In this document: positions 23,546-33,009 of the stretch, piece by piece
Layout of the letters: each line of letters begins with the position of its first letter
Position numbering within the stretch: the first letter of the stretch is position 1
From: Micromonospora sp. C95
Lineage (GTDB): Bacteria; Actinomycetota; Actinomycetes; Mycobacteriales; Micromonosporaceae
Assembly (NCBI RefSeq): GCF_018070465.1
Contig: NZ_JAGPXT010000001.1
Location: 1 to 64,000, forward strand
Direction: 5' to 3'
DNA length: 64,000 nucleotides
The notes under the pieces: model-generated
What the model saw: only the letters and a program-made list of their open reading frames with translations
Told to the model about the DNA's origin: nothing
Database searches by the model: none
Made by a program: the position numbers and the translations under genes

Positions 23546-26500
23546 GTGAAATCACCGGTCTCGGCAGCGCTTGTGGCCGTGGTCGTGCTCGCGGCGGCGC
23601 CACTCGTGCTGCTGTACCTGGCGGCCTGGCCGGCACCCACGATGCCGTCTGGCAGCCAGTTGCGCGCGTGGCTGCAACAGCCCCTGACCACCGGCTTCCT
23701 CACCACACTGCTGCAGACCAGCGCCTGGCTGCTCTGGGCCATGTTCACCGCCACCATCGTCCGCCACGTCTACAGGGCCGTGGCGGCTCGACTCAGGTGG
23801 CGCATCGCGCTGCGCATGCCAGGACCGATGCAGGGCCTCACGGCCGCGCTGCTCGGCGCCACCGCCGTCACCTCCACCGCTCTCCCCGCTGCAGACCAGG
23901 CCACCGCCACGACCGACACAACGCCCGGCAGCCCGCCGGGCGAGGACTCTCTCCCCGCGCGGTCCGACGCTGACCGGTCTGCGTCGGATCGTGTCGGCGC
24001 GGGTGGGCCATCACCACGGAACACGGGTCACGGTGCCGGTGGTCAGGAGAATGCTGCTCGGCACGGCACGGCCATCTCCGCCAGCGTTGTCCGCGCGCCG
24101 AGCGGAGCATCGGCGGCGACGCGGCTGACGGTCAGCCACGGGGACAGCGCGGCACCCCGACCTGCCCACACCTGCGTGGTACGCGATGGCGACACCCTCT
24201 CGGCGATCGCCCACCGGTGGCTCGGTGACCCCGACCGCTGGCCCGAGATCTGGGCGCTCAACCGCGGCGCACGCTTCGACACCGTCGGGGGAACCTTCAC
24301 CAACCCCGACCTGATCTACCCCGGCTGGATCCTGGACCTGCCCGCGGACGCGGCCCCACCAGGCGCGGCTGGCCCCACCCCGGCGGTTCCGTCGCAGCCC
24401 GACCCGCCTCACACCCAGGAACCGCCTGTTCCGGCCGAACCGACCGGCATGCCGTCCCCCGGCGAGGGCAGCGACACGCCGCCGAACCCCACCACCGCCA
24501 CACCCGCACCGCCTACCGCGGGGAACCTCCCGAGTGACCACGCCACCGCTACGCCGGCGCCGACGAACAGCTCATCGGATGAGTCGTGCGGCCCGGGTAT
24601 CACGTTGGGGACCGGGAGTTGGCTGGACCTCGGCCTCGCGCTCGCCATCGCCGCCGCCACCACTGTGGTGTGGCGGCTACGCCGCCGCCGCTACACACCC
24701 CGCCCGCCCAGCGCCGACAGCCGGGTAGACGACCCGGACCTGACGCCGCTGCCCGACGTGGTGACCAGAATCCGGCGTGGCCTACGCACCCCCACCCCGG
24801 ACACCGGCGACCGCCTACACGACCTGCTCGACGACACCGACGAGGTCGACGACGACGCGTTCACCGACACCGACCTGCCCGAGGATGACCTGCCCGACCA
24901 CGCCGGCCAGCCGGAGCCCACCGATGCGCCGCCGCCGAACCTGCCCGCCCTCGGCAACCCGATGCTCACCGCATGGCCTCCCGCCGGGCTGGGCCTGACC
25001 GGGCCCGGCGCCCCGGCGGCAGCGCGCGGCTTCCTCGCCGCCGCACTCGCCGCCGGCGGCGTCGACGACCCACACGGGCGCGGCAGCGTGGTGCTGCCCG
25101 CCGCCACCCTGGCCACCCTGCTCGGCGCCGCCGTCGTGAACGTGCCGGCCACGCCCCGGCTCACCGTGACCGCTGACCTGACCGAGGCCCTCGAACTGCT
25201 CGAAGAGCAGACGCTGCACCGCACCCGCCTGGTGCACGGGCACGAGGTCGACACCGTCGCACACCTGCGCATCGCCGACCCGTCCGAGGAGCCGTTGCCG
25301 CCGATCCTGCTGCTCGCCGACGCCACCGGGCCACCCGAGCGGACCCGCATCGCCGCCCTGCTCGCCCAGGGACAGCGTCTGGACATCCACGGTGTCCTGC
25401 TCGGAGCGTGGCCCGACGGCAACACCGTCGTCGTGGCCGGCGACGGCACCACCACCCCCACCGGCGGCGAAGGCTCGCGGCACGGCAGCCACCCCGCCGA
25501 AGTCGGCCGTCTCGCGGTCATCACCGCCGCCGAGGCCGCCGCGCTGCTACCCACCCTCGCCGAGTCCCACACCGGCCTGCCCCAGCCGCCGGCACCTACC
25601 GAGCCGCGGCCTCCCACCCGGGTCGCCACCACCCCGCCCGCGACACCCACAGACGACCACGACGACCCCACCGCCGGCACCTCCCCCACCCCGGAGCCCG
25701 ACGCCACCACCCCCGACCAACTCGCCGACGCCACGTCGGTCCCGGACACCACCGTGGCCCCGACGGCCGTAGCGTCTACGACCAGCACGAACACGGCGGC
25801 TACGGCAGGCCCTCGGCCGGACGGTGAGGACGGCCAGAACCCCAACGACGGTGACGACGGTGCCGCCGGAGGCGACGGGCCGGGAGTCGTCGCGGTACGG
25901 GTCCTCGGCCAGCCGCGCATCGTCGGCGCCGACCCAGACCAGCCGCTGCGCGCCAAGGCCATGGAACTGCTGGTGTACCTGATCGTCCGCGACGGCGGCG
26001 CCACCGTCGACGCGATGAAAGAGGACCTGGTGCCGGATGCCACCGTCTCCAAGGCGCCCCACCGCATCCACACCTATGTCTACGCCCTGCGCCAAGCCCT
26101 CAAGCGCACCGGTGGGGCAGCCACCTACATCACCCACCCACGGCACCGCTACCAGCTCAACCGCGACGCCCTCGACGTGGACCTGTGGCGCATGCGCCAG
26201 GCGTTGGCCGCTGCGGAAACCGCCACCGGCGACGCCCGAGTCGCGGCGCTGCGGCAAGCGGTCGCCGCCTACCACGGCCCGTTCGCCGACGGCACTCGCT
26301 ACGAGTGGGCCGAACCGTACCGGGAGGCCGTACGCCGACAGGCACTCGACGCCCACCTCGCCCTCGCCGACGCGCTGTGCGAGCAACCGGAGGAGGCCCT
26401 CACGGTGCTGAACGCGGCCATCGCGCACGACCCGTACGCCGAACAGGTCTACCAGGCGGCGATGCGCCGCCACGCCGACCTCGACGACGCCGATGCGATC

Positions 26501-26638
26501 GCCGCCCGACTCGCCGAACTGACCCGCCGCTTGGAAGAACTCGACACCGAACCCACCGACGGCACCATCGAACTTGCCAGCGCCCTCATCGACGACGTAC
26601 GTCGCCGCGCCCGCCGCAACCCCGGCGCCGCCGCATGA
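23546..26638 (+). CDS. membrane LysM-BTAD (SARP-like) regulator
   Basis: 1030 residues from GTG 23546, preceded by GGGAGGG. N-terminal membrane segments near 4-28, 60-77 and 98-115, then a disordered stretch. A LysM domain follows (CVVRDGDTLSAIAHRWLGDP ... PGWILDLP, about 210-265), another membrane segment near 340 (WLDLGLALAIAAATTVVWRLRRRR), and a long Pro/Thr/Asp-rich linker. The C-terminus has an OmpR-like winged helix (VAVRVLGQPRI ... THPRHRYQLN, about 775-875) and a BTAD helical domain to the end. LysM before the second membrane segment suggests it senses peptidoglycan outside and controls DNA inside. It overlaps the DUF2637 gene by 4 bases. Such proteins are common in actinobacterial conjugative elements; regulation of transfer is inferred. 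Confidence 0.85.
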   Translation: MKSPVSAALVAVVVLAAAPLVLLYLAAWPAPTMPSGSQLRAWLQQPLTTGFLTTLLQTSAWLLWAMFTATIVRHVYRAVAARLRWRIALRMPGPMQGLTAALLGATAVTSTALPAADQATATTDTTPGSPPGEDSLPARSDADRSASDRVGAGGPSPRNTGHGAGGQENAARHGTAISASVVRAPSGASAATRLTVSHGDSAAPRPAHTCVVRDGDTLSAIAHRWLGDPDRWPEIWALNRGARFDTVGGTFTNPDLIYPGWILDLPADAAPPGAAGPTPAVPSQPDPPHTQEPPVPAEPTGMPSPGEGSDTPPNPTTATPAPPTAGNLPSDHATATPAPTNSSSDESCGPGITLGTGSWLDLGLALAIAAATTVVWRLRRRRYTPRPPSADSRVDDPDLTPLPDVVTRIRRGLRTPTPDTGDRLHDLLDDTDEVDDDAFTDTDLPEDDLPDHAGQPEPTDAPPPNLPALGNPMLTAWPPAGLGLTGPGAPAAARGFLAAALAAGGVDDPHGRGSVVLPAATLATLLGAAVVNVPATPRLTVTADLTEALELLEEQTLHRTRLVHGHEVDTVAHLRIADPSEEPLPPILLLADATGPPERTRIAALLAQGQRLDIHGVLLGAWPDGNTVVVAGDGTTTPTGGEGSRHGSHPAEVGRLAVITAAEAAALLPTLAESHTGLPQPPAPTEPRPPTRVATTPPATPTDDHDDPTAGTSPTPEPDATTPDQLADATSVPDTTVAPTAVASTTSTNTAATAGPRPDGEDGQNPNDGDDGAAGGDGPGVVAVRVLGQPRIVGADPDQPLRAKAMELLVYLIVRDGGATVDAMKEDLVPDATVSKAPHRIHTYVYALRQALKRTGGAATYITHPRHRYQLNRDALDVDLWRMRQALAAAETATGDARVAALRQAVAAYHGPFADGTRYEWAEPYREAVRRQALDAHLALADALCEQPEEALTVLNAAIAHDPYAEQVYQAAMRRHADLDDADAIAARLAELTRRLEELDTEPTDGTIELASALIDDVRRRARRNPGAAA

Positions 26639-27612
26639 GCGCCCAAACCCTGCCCGCCCCCACCGCGACGGGGCGGGCCGAGCGCCCGGCCGACACACCG
26701 GCCACCGTCCGCAGCCTCAAGCGCATCCGGTGGGCGGTCCGAGCCACCCTGATCGTCGGCGTGGCCGCCTCCGTGGCCGCGAACATCCTGCACGCCCCAC
26801 CACACCCGATCAGCCAGACCATCGCCGCCTGGCCACCGGTGGCGCTGCTGCTCACCGTCGAACTGATCTCCCGCGTCCCGGTCCACCGCAAACTCCTGGC
26901 CGCCGCGCGGCTGATCGCCACCACCGCCATCGCCGGCATCGCCGCCTGGGTCTCCTACTGGCACATGGTCGGCGTCGCCGCACGCTACGGCGAGACCGGC
27001 CTATCGGCCTACCTGCTACCTGTCTCAGTCGACGGGCTCATCATCGTCGCCAGCATCAGCCTGGTAGAACTATCCGCCCGGCTGCAACTGACCCAACCCA
27101 CGTCCGGGACGCTGCCCGCACCACATCACGCGGTACGTGCGGTGCCGCCGCGCACCGAGCACGAGGCAGCAACGTCGTCCGTCCAGCGGACTGGCACCCC
27201 CGCGAGCGGCGCGCTGACCGACAACACGGCGATCGACCACCCACCACCGGCTGACCCGGCTGACCGCACGCCGAGCGAGCAGCCGAAGCCCTCAGGCAAT
27301 CTCGGCACGACTGTGCCCAACAACCCCGACAGCGGACACCGTCCCGCCGAGGCTGACAACGACGACGAACCACGTCGCGGTAACAGCGACGGCGACAGCC
27401 CTGGCGACCAGGCTCGGCAGCGGCGACGCCGCGGCGCCACCAGGAAGGCCGTCATCGACGCCTACCGGGAAGACCCGACCCAGCACCCGACCACCATCGC
27501 CAAGACGATCGGCACCTCGGAACGGACAGTACGCCGCTACCTGGACGAGCTTCGCGCCCGCCCCGGCCAGTTACTGTCACAAGGAGGCATTGGCCCGCAA
27601 AGACACAACTGA
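26635..27612 (+). CDS. DUF2637 membrane protein with C-terminal HTH
   Basis: 325 residues. Four hydrophobic segments in the first 150 (LIVGVAASVAANILHA, AWPPVALLLTVELISRVPV, AARLIATTAIAGIAAWVSYW, AYLLPVSVDGLIIVASISLVELSA) define DUF2637, a family of transfer-associated (SpdB-like) membrane proteins. After a disordered linker, the last 60 residues contain TIAKTIGTSERTVRRYLDEL, a helix-turn-helix. ATGA overlap with the BTAD gene. Probably helps spread or regulate the element. An IS256 copy landed 27 bp after its stop without breaking it. Confidence 0.85.
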   Translation: MSAQTLPAPTATGRAERPADTPATVRSLKRIRWAVRATLIVGVAASVAANILHAPPHPISQTIAAWPPVALLLTVELISRVPVHRKLLAAARLIATTAIAGIAAWVSYWHMVGVAARYGETGLSAYLLPVSVDGLIIVASISLVELSARLQLTQPTSGTLPAPHHAVRAVPPRTEHEAATSSVQRTGTPASGALTDNTAIDHPPPADPADRTPSEQPKPSGNLGTTVPNNPDSGHRPAEADNDDEPRRGNSDGDSPGDQARQRRRRGATRKAVIDAYREDPTQHPTTIAKTIGTSERTVRRYLDELRARPGQLLSQGGIGPQRHN

Positions 27613-27639
27613 TAACCAGTCCCCGGGTCTGTTCAGCTC

Positions 27640-29053
27640 GGGCCTGTCAGAAACTCTGTGGTTGATCTTGGTGTGGTCCGTTAGGTCGGGTAGGAAGCCC
27701 GGCCAGAGGGGATCACGTCATGTCTACGAATCATGGTGCTGAGCAGCAGCTGGAAGGCGAGCGGGGTTCGTCTGTGGACTCGGTGGCGGAACAGCGGATC
27801 GCTGAGCAGTTGCTGGAGCAGGCGCGGGTCGACGGGGTGAGGCTGGTGGGGCCGGGCGGTTTACTGGCCGGTGTGACTCGTCGGATCCTGGAGACGGCGC
27901 TGGAAGCGGAGATGTCGGAGCATCTGGGCTACGACAAGGGCGACCCGGCTGGCCGTGGCGCCCGTAACGCCCGCAATGGTCATTCAGCGAAGACGGTCCA
28001 CACGGATCTGGGGCCGGTCGGGTTGAAGATCCCGCGTGACCGTCAGGGTGAGTTCGAGCCGCAGGTTATCCGGAAGCACTCGCGGCGGGTCGCCGGGTTC
28101 AACGAGATGATCCTGTCGTTGTATGCCAAGGGTTTGACCACCGGGGAAATTCAGTCACATCTGGCCGAGGTCTACGACGCCGATGTGTCCCGTGAGTTGG
28201 TCAGCAAGGTCACCGATGCGGTTGTCGAGGACCTGACCAACTGGCGTAACCGGCCCCTGGACCGGGTCTACGCGGTCGTGTTCATCGACGCGATCGTCAT
28301 TAAGGTGCGCGATGGGCAGGTCGCTAACCGGCCGGTCTACGTCGCGGTCGGCATCGGCCTGGACGGCCACCGTGATGTCCTCGGGATGTGGATCGGGACC
28401 GGCGGGGAAGGCGCCAAGCAGTGGCTGGTCTACCTGACCGAGCTACGCAACCGCGGTGTCGCCGATGTCCTCATCATCTGTTCCGATGGGCTCAAAGGCC
28501 TCCCGGAAGCCATCGAGTCCGCGTGGCCCCTGGCCACTCACCAAACCTGCGTCGTGCACCTGGTGCGCAACAGCCTGCGTTACAGCAACCGCCGTGACTG
28601 GCAAGCGATCACCACCGCGCTCCGTGGTATCTACACGGCCCCGACGCTCGACGCGGCCAGCATGCGCTTCGAGGAGTTCACCGATACCTGGGGCACCAAG
28701 TACCCAGCGGTGATCCGCCTCTGGCAGACCAACTGGGAACGGTTCACCCCGTTCCTCGCCTTCGACGTGGAGATCCGCAAGCTGATCAACACCACCAACA
28801 TGATCGAATCGTTGAACAGCCGATTCCGGCAAGCCACCCGCCGGCGAGGTCACTTCACCACCGAGCAAGCCGCGATGAAAGTCCTCTACCTCGTCGTCAC
28901 CGAGAAACGACGAGCCGGCCAGAACATCGCCGCCCGAATCCCCGCCTGGGGACAAGTCCTCAACGCCCTCGCCGAGCAGTACAGCGACCGGATCAACGAC
29001 AACTAAAAACATCGATCACACCAAGATCCACCCACAAATTTTCGGACAGGCCC
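27640..29053 (+). mobile_element. IS256-family insertion sequence B with 8-bp target duplication
   Basis: Ends GGGCCTGTCAG...GATCTTGGTGTG at 27640 and the matching inverted end finishing at 29053. TTCAGCTC flanks it on both sides (27632-27639 and 29054-29061). Intact transposase, clean ends and perfect duplication indicate a recent insertion. Confidence 0.95.
27720..29006 (+). CDS. IS256-family transposase
   Basis: 428 residues with VRLVGPGGLLAGVTRRILETALEAEM, AVVFIDAIVIKVRDG (Asp), LIICSDGLKGLPEAIE (Asp), CVVHLVRNSLRY and TTNMIESLNSRFRQA (Glu). Full length, no lesion. Same family as 17115 but clearly a different element. Confidence 0.95.
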   Translation: MSTNHGAEQQLEGERGSSVDSVAEQRIAEQLLEQARVDGVRLVGPGGLLAGVTRRILETALEAEMSEHLGYDKGDPAGRGARNARNGHSAKTVHTDLGPVGLKIPRDRQGEFEPQVIRKHSRRVAGFNEMILSLYAKGLTTGEIQSHLAEVYDADVSRELVSKVTDAVVEDLTNWRNRPLDRVYAVVFIDAIVIKVRDGQVANRPVYVAVGIGLDGHRDVLGMWIGTGGEGAKQWLVYLTELRNRGVADVLIICSDGLKGLPEAIESAWPLATHQTCVVHLVRNSLRYSNRRDWQAITTALRGIYTAPTLDAASMRFEEFTDTWGTKYPAVIRLWQTNWERFTPFLAFDVEIRKLINTTNMIESLNSRFRQATRRRGHFTTEQAAMKVLYLVVTEKRRAGQNIAARIPAWGQVLNALAEQYSDRINDN

Positions 29054-29059
29054 TTCAGC

Positions 29060-30166
29060 TCAGGGCAGCCAGACTGGGATCGACCCGATGGGTGCCGCCG
29101 CAACGGTGACCGGTTCCTGGGACAAGCAGGTGACGTGAATGCTCGAGCCCTGTGGACGCTCGAAATGACTGAACGCGAGGCATGGCTTCCTGGCCTTGGG
29201 GGCCCAGGCGGGGTGCCCGTTGAAGCCCGCCAAGCGGGTGACCATGGTGGTCGCTCCCGTGCGGCTGTCGTAGACGTACACCTGGGTTTCGCCGTACGGG
29301 TTCGTGGCTGGCGACGAGTACGCGACGTACCTGCCGTCCGTAGATATTGAAACCTCGTTCGGTGCGGCCTGCTCGTTCTGCGGTAGCCTTTTCACGCCGG
29401 ACTTGCCCAGTGATATCAGGCAGACCTGGGCTGAATCGTCCTCTTTGTCTACGCATTGGCCGGCGATGGTCCGGCCGTCGACGGAGACGGAAGCGGTGCG
29501 CATCTCAAAACCAGGCGTCGATATGGGCTGTGGTGCACCGAATCCGTCAGGAGAGGTTTCCATCAGCCGGCTTTGCGCGCTTATCCGGGAGCCGTTCCCG
29601 GTGTCCCGCCAGGACTGCCGGATGAAATATACCCGCTTCGTTGCGGGCGCATAGGTCGGTGAGGTATCTGATTCAAGTGCGGCCGGGGAGGTCAGTGCTC
29701 GCTGGAACCTCCCCTGGCTGGAGAAGACCTCCAGGCGGTCCGTGGAGCGTTCCTCCCAGGGGGCTGAGACGATGAGGTCGTCCTTGCCGGGGATTATGGC
29801 GGCAGGCCAACTGTCCGGCATGTCCCAGACCAGTGTCCGTGAGGTTCCGTCCGGCCGGGATGCGAACAGCGACGGGCGATCCGCGCTGTCGTCGATGGTG
29901 AGGAGGCGCTCGTCGAGAAGCTCCGGGGCCAGTTCTGCGAGACTGGTAGCAGGGACCGCGCCGGCCTCTTCGGGCCGTTCCTCAGCATCGTCTTTCGGAA
30001 AGAGCGCCACGGCGCCCACGAGGGTGAGCAGTAGGCCGCATATGACGACGCCTCCGACGACCTGCCCTTTGCGTAACCGCAGGATCTGCGAGAGCCAGTT
30101 TCCAGCCAACCCCAGTAAGGCGGTGGCGAGCGTGCCGAAACCGGCGATCAATAACGCGCGGATCAC
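29060..30166 (-). CDS. membrane-anchored beta-propeller-like protein, paralogue 2
   Basis: 368 residues. Two hydrophobic segments near 5-25 (ALLIAGFGTLATALLGLAGNWL) and 38-58, then an extracytoplasmic repeat domain with TolB/PD40-like strands: SLFASRPDGTSRTLVWDMPDSW, TKRVYFIRQSW, MRTASVSVDGRTIAGQC and EVSISTDGRYVAYSSPATNPYGETQVYVYD. It lacks the longer cytoplasmic N-terminus of its upstream paralogue. GTG 30166 overlaps that gene's stop as GTGA. IS256-B lies directly at its 3' end; its stop codon shares bases with the target duplication. Function unknown. Confidence 0.75.
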   Translation of the reverse strand: MIRALLIAGFGTLATALLGLAGNWLSQILRLRKGQVVGGVVICGLLLTLVGAVALFPKDDAEERPEEAGAVPATSLAELAPELLDERLLTIDDSADRPSLFASRPDGTSRTLVWDMPDSWPAAIIPGKDDLIVSAPWEERSTDRLEVFSSQGRFQRALTSPAALESDTSPTYAPATKRVYFIRQSWRDTGNGSRISAQSRLMETSPDGFGAPQPISTPGFEMRTASVSVDGRTIAGQCVDKEDDSAQVCLISLGKSGVKRLPQNEQAAPNEVSISTDGRYVAYSSPATNPYGETQVYVYDSRTGATTMVTRLAGFNGHPAWAPKARKPCLAFSHFERPQGSSIHVTCLSQEPVTVAAAPIGSIPVWLP

Positions 30167-31401
30167 GGCTGGATCAATTCGGGATACTGGCCGATGGGCA
30201 GGATTTTTGCGGTCTGCCAGTCGCCGCGCATGCAGGCGAGGTGCACGGACGGATCGCTGCCGGAAAGGTCGTGTGTGAACAGCAAGCAGGGGTTGTTCGA
30301 GCCGCGCACCCAGGAGGGCTGGCTGTTGAGGCCGTCCAGTCGGGAGGCGTCGATCGTCTTCTTGCTGTGCAAGTCGTACAGAAATATTTGAGACTCGCCG
30401 AACGGATTCTTGGCAAAGGAAGAGTAGGCCACGTACCGGCCATCCGGTGACACCTGGACGTCTGACAATGTGGTACCTTCCGACCCCGGAATGTACGCGA
30501 ACCCATCGCCGTCGGCGGACACCAGGCATGCCTGACCGACGTGGCTCGGGTCGTCGCACGTCCCCGCGATGACCCGGCCGGAGTCATCGACGGAGACGGT
30601 CCGCAGCTCTTGCCCGACCCGGACCTCCTCAGCGGCCGCGGAACCGTCGATACGGACGCGCATGACGACGCTGGACCCGGCGGTCGAGGTTTGCTCGTCC
30701 GCTCTGTTCCACTTAGTTCGTATGAAGTAGACATACCCAGTATCGACCGCGTAAGACGCCGAGTCGTCACCGTATCCGACCGGAGGCTTCGTCAGCGCCC
30801 TGACCAGGTCACCGGTGATGGTGCGGATCTCGATCCGGCCATGCCCGGACCGCTCAACGTAGCGGGACACTACGATGTTGGTGGACTTCGGTATTGCGGT
30901 GATCGGTCCTCCCCAGTCCGCGATTCGGCGCCGGTTGGTCCCGTCGAGGCGCGACGCGAAAAGCAGGTACGAGCCGGCGCTATCGTCGGTGGACAGTACG
31001 ATGCGATCTCGCAGGTCCGGTGCCAACTCGACGGCCGTAACGGCACCATCCGGCGGGGGCGCTCCGGCAGGTAGTTCATCAGCGGCTTTGTTTAGCAGCA
31101 TCGCCAAGACGCCGGCGCCCAGCGCCACGACGACCAGGACTGTCAGGTGGCTGCCCTTGAACCAGGCCGGTCGTGGGATCGGGTTGACAAAGATCGACAG
31201 CCCGAGTCCCAGGAGCACCGAGGCGCCGGCTAGGAGCAGCGTACTGACGGTCACCGAATCATTGTCATACAGCCGGTCCACGCGGGCGCGGCTGACCATC
31301 CGCTCGACCAGGCGATCGCCTATGCCCAGCGCCGTCTTCTCGCTTCGTGCCGGCGAGCGCCGGAAGCCGCGGGTGGCTCGCGCCGCAGTGGGTGACGGCA
31401 T
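30163..31401 (-). CDS. membrane-anchored beta-propeller-like protein, paralogue 1
   Basis: 412 residues: a basic N-terminus of about 45, two membrane segments (VSTLLLAGASVLLGLGLSIF and HLTVLVVVALGAGVLAMLL, about 50-100), then a propeller-like region with SYLLFASRLDGTNRRRIADWGG, YVYFIRTKWNR, LRTVSVDDSGRVIAGTCDD and DVQVSPDGRYVAYSSFAKNPFGESQIFLYDL. Parallel to the next gene strand for strand, so the pair arose by duplication. No catalytic motif. Could be a cell-surface sensor or exclusion protein; speculation only. Confidence 0.75.
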   Translation of the reverse strand: MPSPTAARATRGFRRSPARSEKTALGIGDRLVERMVSRARVDRLYDNDSVTVSTLLLAGASVLLGLGLSIFVNPIPRPAWFKGSHLTVLVVVALGAGVLAMLLNKAADELPAGAPPPDGAVTAVELAPDLRDRIVLSTDDSAGSYLLFASRLDGTNRRRIADWGGPITAIPKSTNIVVSRYVERSGHGRIEIRTITGDLVRALTKPPVGYGDDSASYAVDTGYVYFIRTKWNRADEQTSTAGSSVVMRVRIDGSAAAEEVRVGQELRTVSVDDSGRVIAGTCDDPSHVGQACLVSADGDGFAYIPGSEGTTLSDVQVSPDGRYVAYSSFAKNPFGESQIFLYDLHSKKTIDASRLDGLNSQPSWVRGSNNPCLLFTHDLSGSDPSVHLACMRGDWQTAKILPIGQYPELIQP

Positions 31402-31522
31402 GTTGATCTCAGCAACGGTGGGGACACGGTGCCATAGACGGAACGGCCGGCTCGGATCGCCGCCGGGAATCCCAGCGACGGTTGGGGCGCCCGGATCCCG
31501 GAAGGGCGGTTGGCATGCTCTG

Positions 31523-31984
31523 TTACAGCTGGGCGATGAGTGGCTGTGCGTGCGGGTCGAAGTTGTATCCGTTATCCCAGGGGAACCGGCCCTGCTTGTC
31601 GGGCCACACCAGCTGCTGGAGGCGGATCTGGTCGCGGCCGTAGCGGTTGATCGCCATCGCGGGCAGCAGCTCTTCGGTGGGTGGCCCGTCGATGATGATC
31701 GCGTCGTAGCCGGCGATGAGATCGCTGATGCGCTGGCCGTGGGCGAACCGTTCGGCCTTGTCGTAGACCCGGCGGGCCAGGTCGTTGAGGAGGCTGTGGG
31801 CGACCTCGGGTGGCAGCCCGGCGGTGATCAGCTCGGGGTAGTCGTGGGCGGTGAGTCCGACGGTGTAGGCGAACGGGGCGGTGGTGTCAGGGTCGTCGTC
31901 GGTGGGCAGGACGTGGGTGACGGCCCAGCCGGTGGTGTCGATGATCTGGTCTTGGCGTCGGAGGAAGCCGTCGATGTCACGCAT
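31523..31984 (-). CDS. DUF4262 protein, copy 1
   Basis: 153 residues with the DUF4262 pattern: WAVTHVLPTDDDPDTTAPFAYTVGL, DYPELITAGLPPEVAHSLLNDLARRV, DYDAIIIDGPP-like AGYDAIIIDG, and the C-terminal LVWPDKQGRFPWDNGYN. ATG 31984 follows AGGAGA and overlaps the preceding gene by 8 bases. Function of the family unknown. A second copy is at 41369. Confidence 0.85.
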   Translation of the reverse strand: MRDIDGFLRRQDQIIDTTGWAVTHVLPTDDDPDTTAPFAYTVGLTAHDYPELITAGLPPEVAHSLLNDLARRVYDKAERFAHGQRISDLIAGYDAIIIDGPPTEELLPAMAINRYGRDQIRLQQLVWPDKQGRFPWDNGYNFDPHAQPLIAQL

Positions 31985-32369
31985 GGTGGGTGTCTCCTGG
32001 GCATTCGGGGGTACGGGCGGAGTCCGGTTCGGGTGGCTCGATGTCGACGAAGCCCCAGAGTCGTTCCATGACCTGGAGTTGCCAGGTGCGGTAGCGGTCG
32101 GCGAAGCCACGACAGACCGCGGGCGGGACCGGGCTGCCGGCGTAGGGCAGCGTCGAGTGGCAGATGATGTATCCCGCGTCGCCGCACGCCTCGGTCACCA
32201 TCTGCTTGAGTCGGCCGGGGTCGAGGTGCATCGGGTTGCCGGGCTTGAAGATGCAGGTGGCGCACTCGCGGGCGAGCCGTCGGGTCTTGCGTAGCTCCGG
32301 GTCGCCGACGCTGAGTCGGGGTGACCGGTCGCTACCCGGATCGTCGGCGGGATCGAACATGCTGTCCAT
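31977..32369 (-). CDS. small Cys-containing accessory protein
   Basis: 130 residues from ATG 32369, preceded by AAGGAG. Near 35-45 it has ARECATCIFKPGNPMHL and later CGDAGYIICHSTLPYAG and AVCRGFADRY: four or five conserved-looking Cys plus His that could bind zinc or an Fe-S cluster. I cannot name the family. Overlaps DUF4262 copy 1, suggesting a shared role. Confidence 0.7.
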   Translation of the reverse strand: MDSMFDPADDPGSDRSPRLSVGDPELRKTRRLARECATCIFKPGNPMHLDPGRLKQMVTEACGDAGYIICHSTLPYAGSPVPPAVCRGFADRYRTWQLQVMERLWGFVDIEPPEPDSARTPECPGDTHHA

Positions 32370-32391
32370 AGTCAACTCCTTGTCGTTGCGG

Positions 32392-32425
32392 CGCGGGGCC
32401 CGCATCCGTGGATGCGGGCCCCGCG
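32392..32425. repeat. start-proximal stem-loop, 16-bp arms
   Basis: CGCGGGGCCCGCATCC pairs exactly with GGATGCGGGCCCCGCG across 2 bases. It ends 23 nt before the ATG at 32369 and starts 42 nt after the upstream stop at 32467. No U-tract. Confidence 0.7.
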
Positions 32426-32466
32426 AATCCGGGTGAATGGAGTGCCTCGGCACCGGTAAGGCCTGG

Positions 32467-33009
32467 TCAGAGCCGGCGCAGCCAGGTCAGCACCGTGTCG
32501 ACGTCGGCACGGCGCAGCCCGTCGTACGGGTCGACCCGGTGGAGCAGGGTGGGTGCGCCGCCTGCGGTGCGCTGGTCGGCGATGGTGGAGTCCTTGCCGC
32601 CGAACTCGTCGTCGAGGACGGCGATTGGCCGTCGCGCGGCCCAGGCATACAGGTCGGCGAGTTTGCTCTGGTGGCCGAAGCGGACCCCGCCGGCGTGGAC
32701 GGGGACATGCGGCCAGGCGGTCGGTAGGCCGAGCCGTGGCGCGATCCATGCGGCGGCCAGCTGGTTCCAGCTGGTGCACCACACCGGTTGGGCGCGCTTG
32801 GCCAGTTCCCGCAGCCACGACCCGTGGCCAGGGTTCAGCCAGACGGTGCCGGTGACGCGCCGACCGTCCGGGCCGGGCCCGTCGTAGCGGTGCGGCCGGT
32901 AGCCGAGTGTCTCGGCGTGGGCGGGGTTGGCGGGGTTGAGGACGCCGTCGACGTCGATGGCCACGATGGGTGAGGAGCCGGGGTGTGCCAGCGGTCGGGT
33001 GCTGGTCAT
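32467..33009 (-). CDS. HAD-like phosphatase domain protein
   Basis: 180 residues. HAD motif I as VAIDVDGVLNP near 16-26; WCTSWNQLAAAWIAPRLGLP as motif II region near 78; HQSKLADLYAW and IAVLDDEFGGKD (motif III/IV acidic pair) near 130. The layout resembles HAD proteins linked to nucleic-acid metabolism in actinomycetes and phages. Start ATG 33009 overlaps the upstream stop. Substrate unknown. Confidence 0.75.
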   Translation of the reverse strand: MTSTRPLAHPGSSPIVAIDVDGVLNPANPAHAETLGYRPHRYDGPGPDGRRVTGTVWLNPGHGSWLRELAKRAQPVWCTSWNQLAAAWIAPRLGLPTAWPHVPVHAGGVRFGHQSKLADLYAWAARRPIAVLDDEFGGKDSTIADQRTAGGAPTLLHRVDPYDGLRRADVDTVLTWLRRL

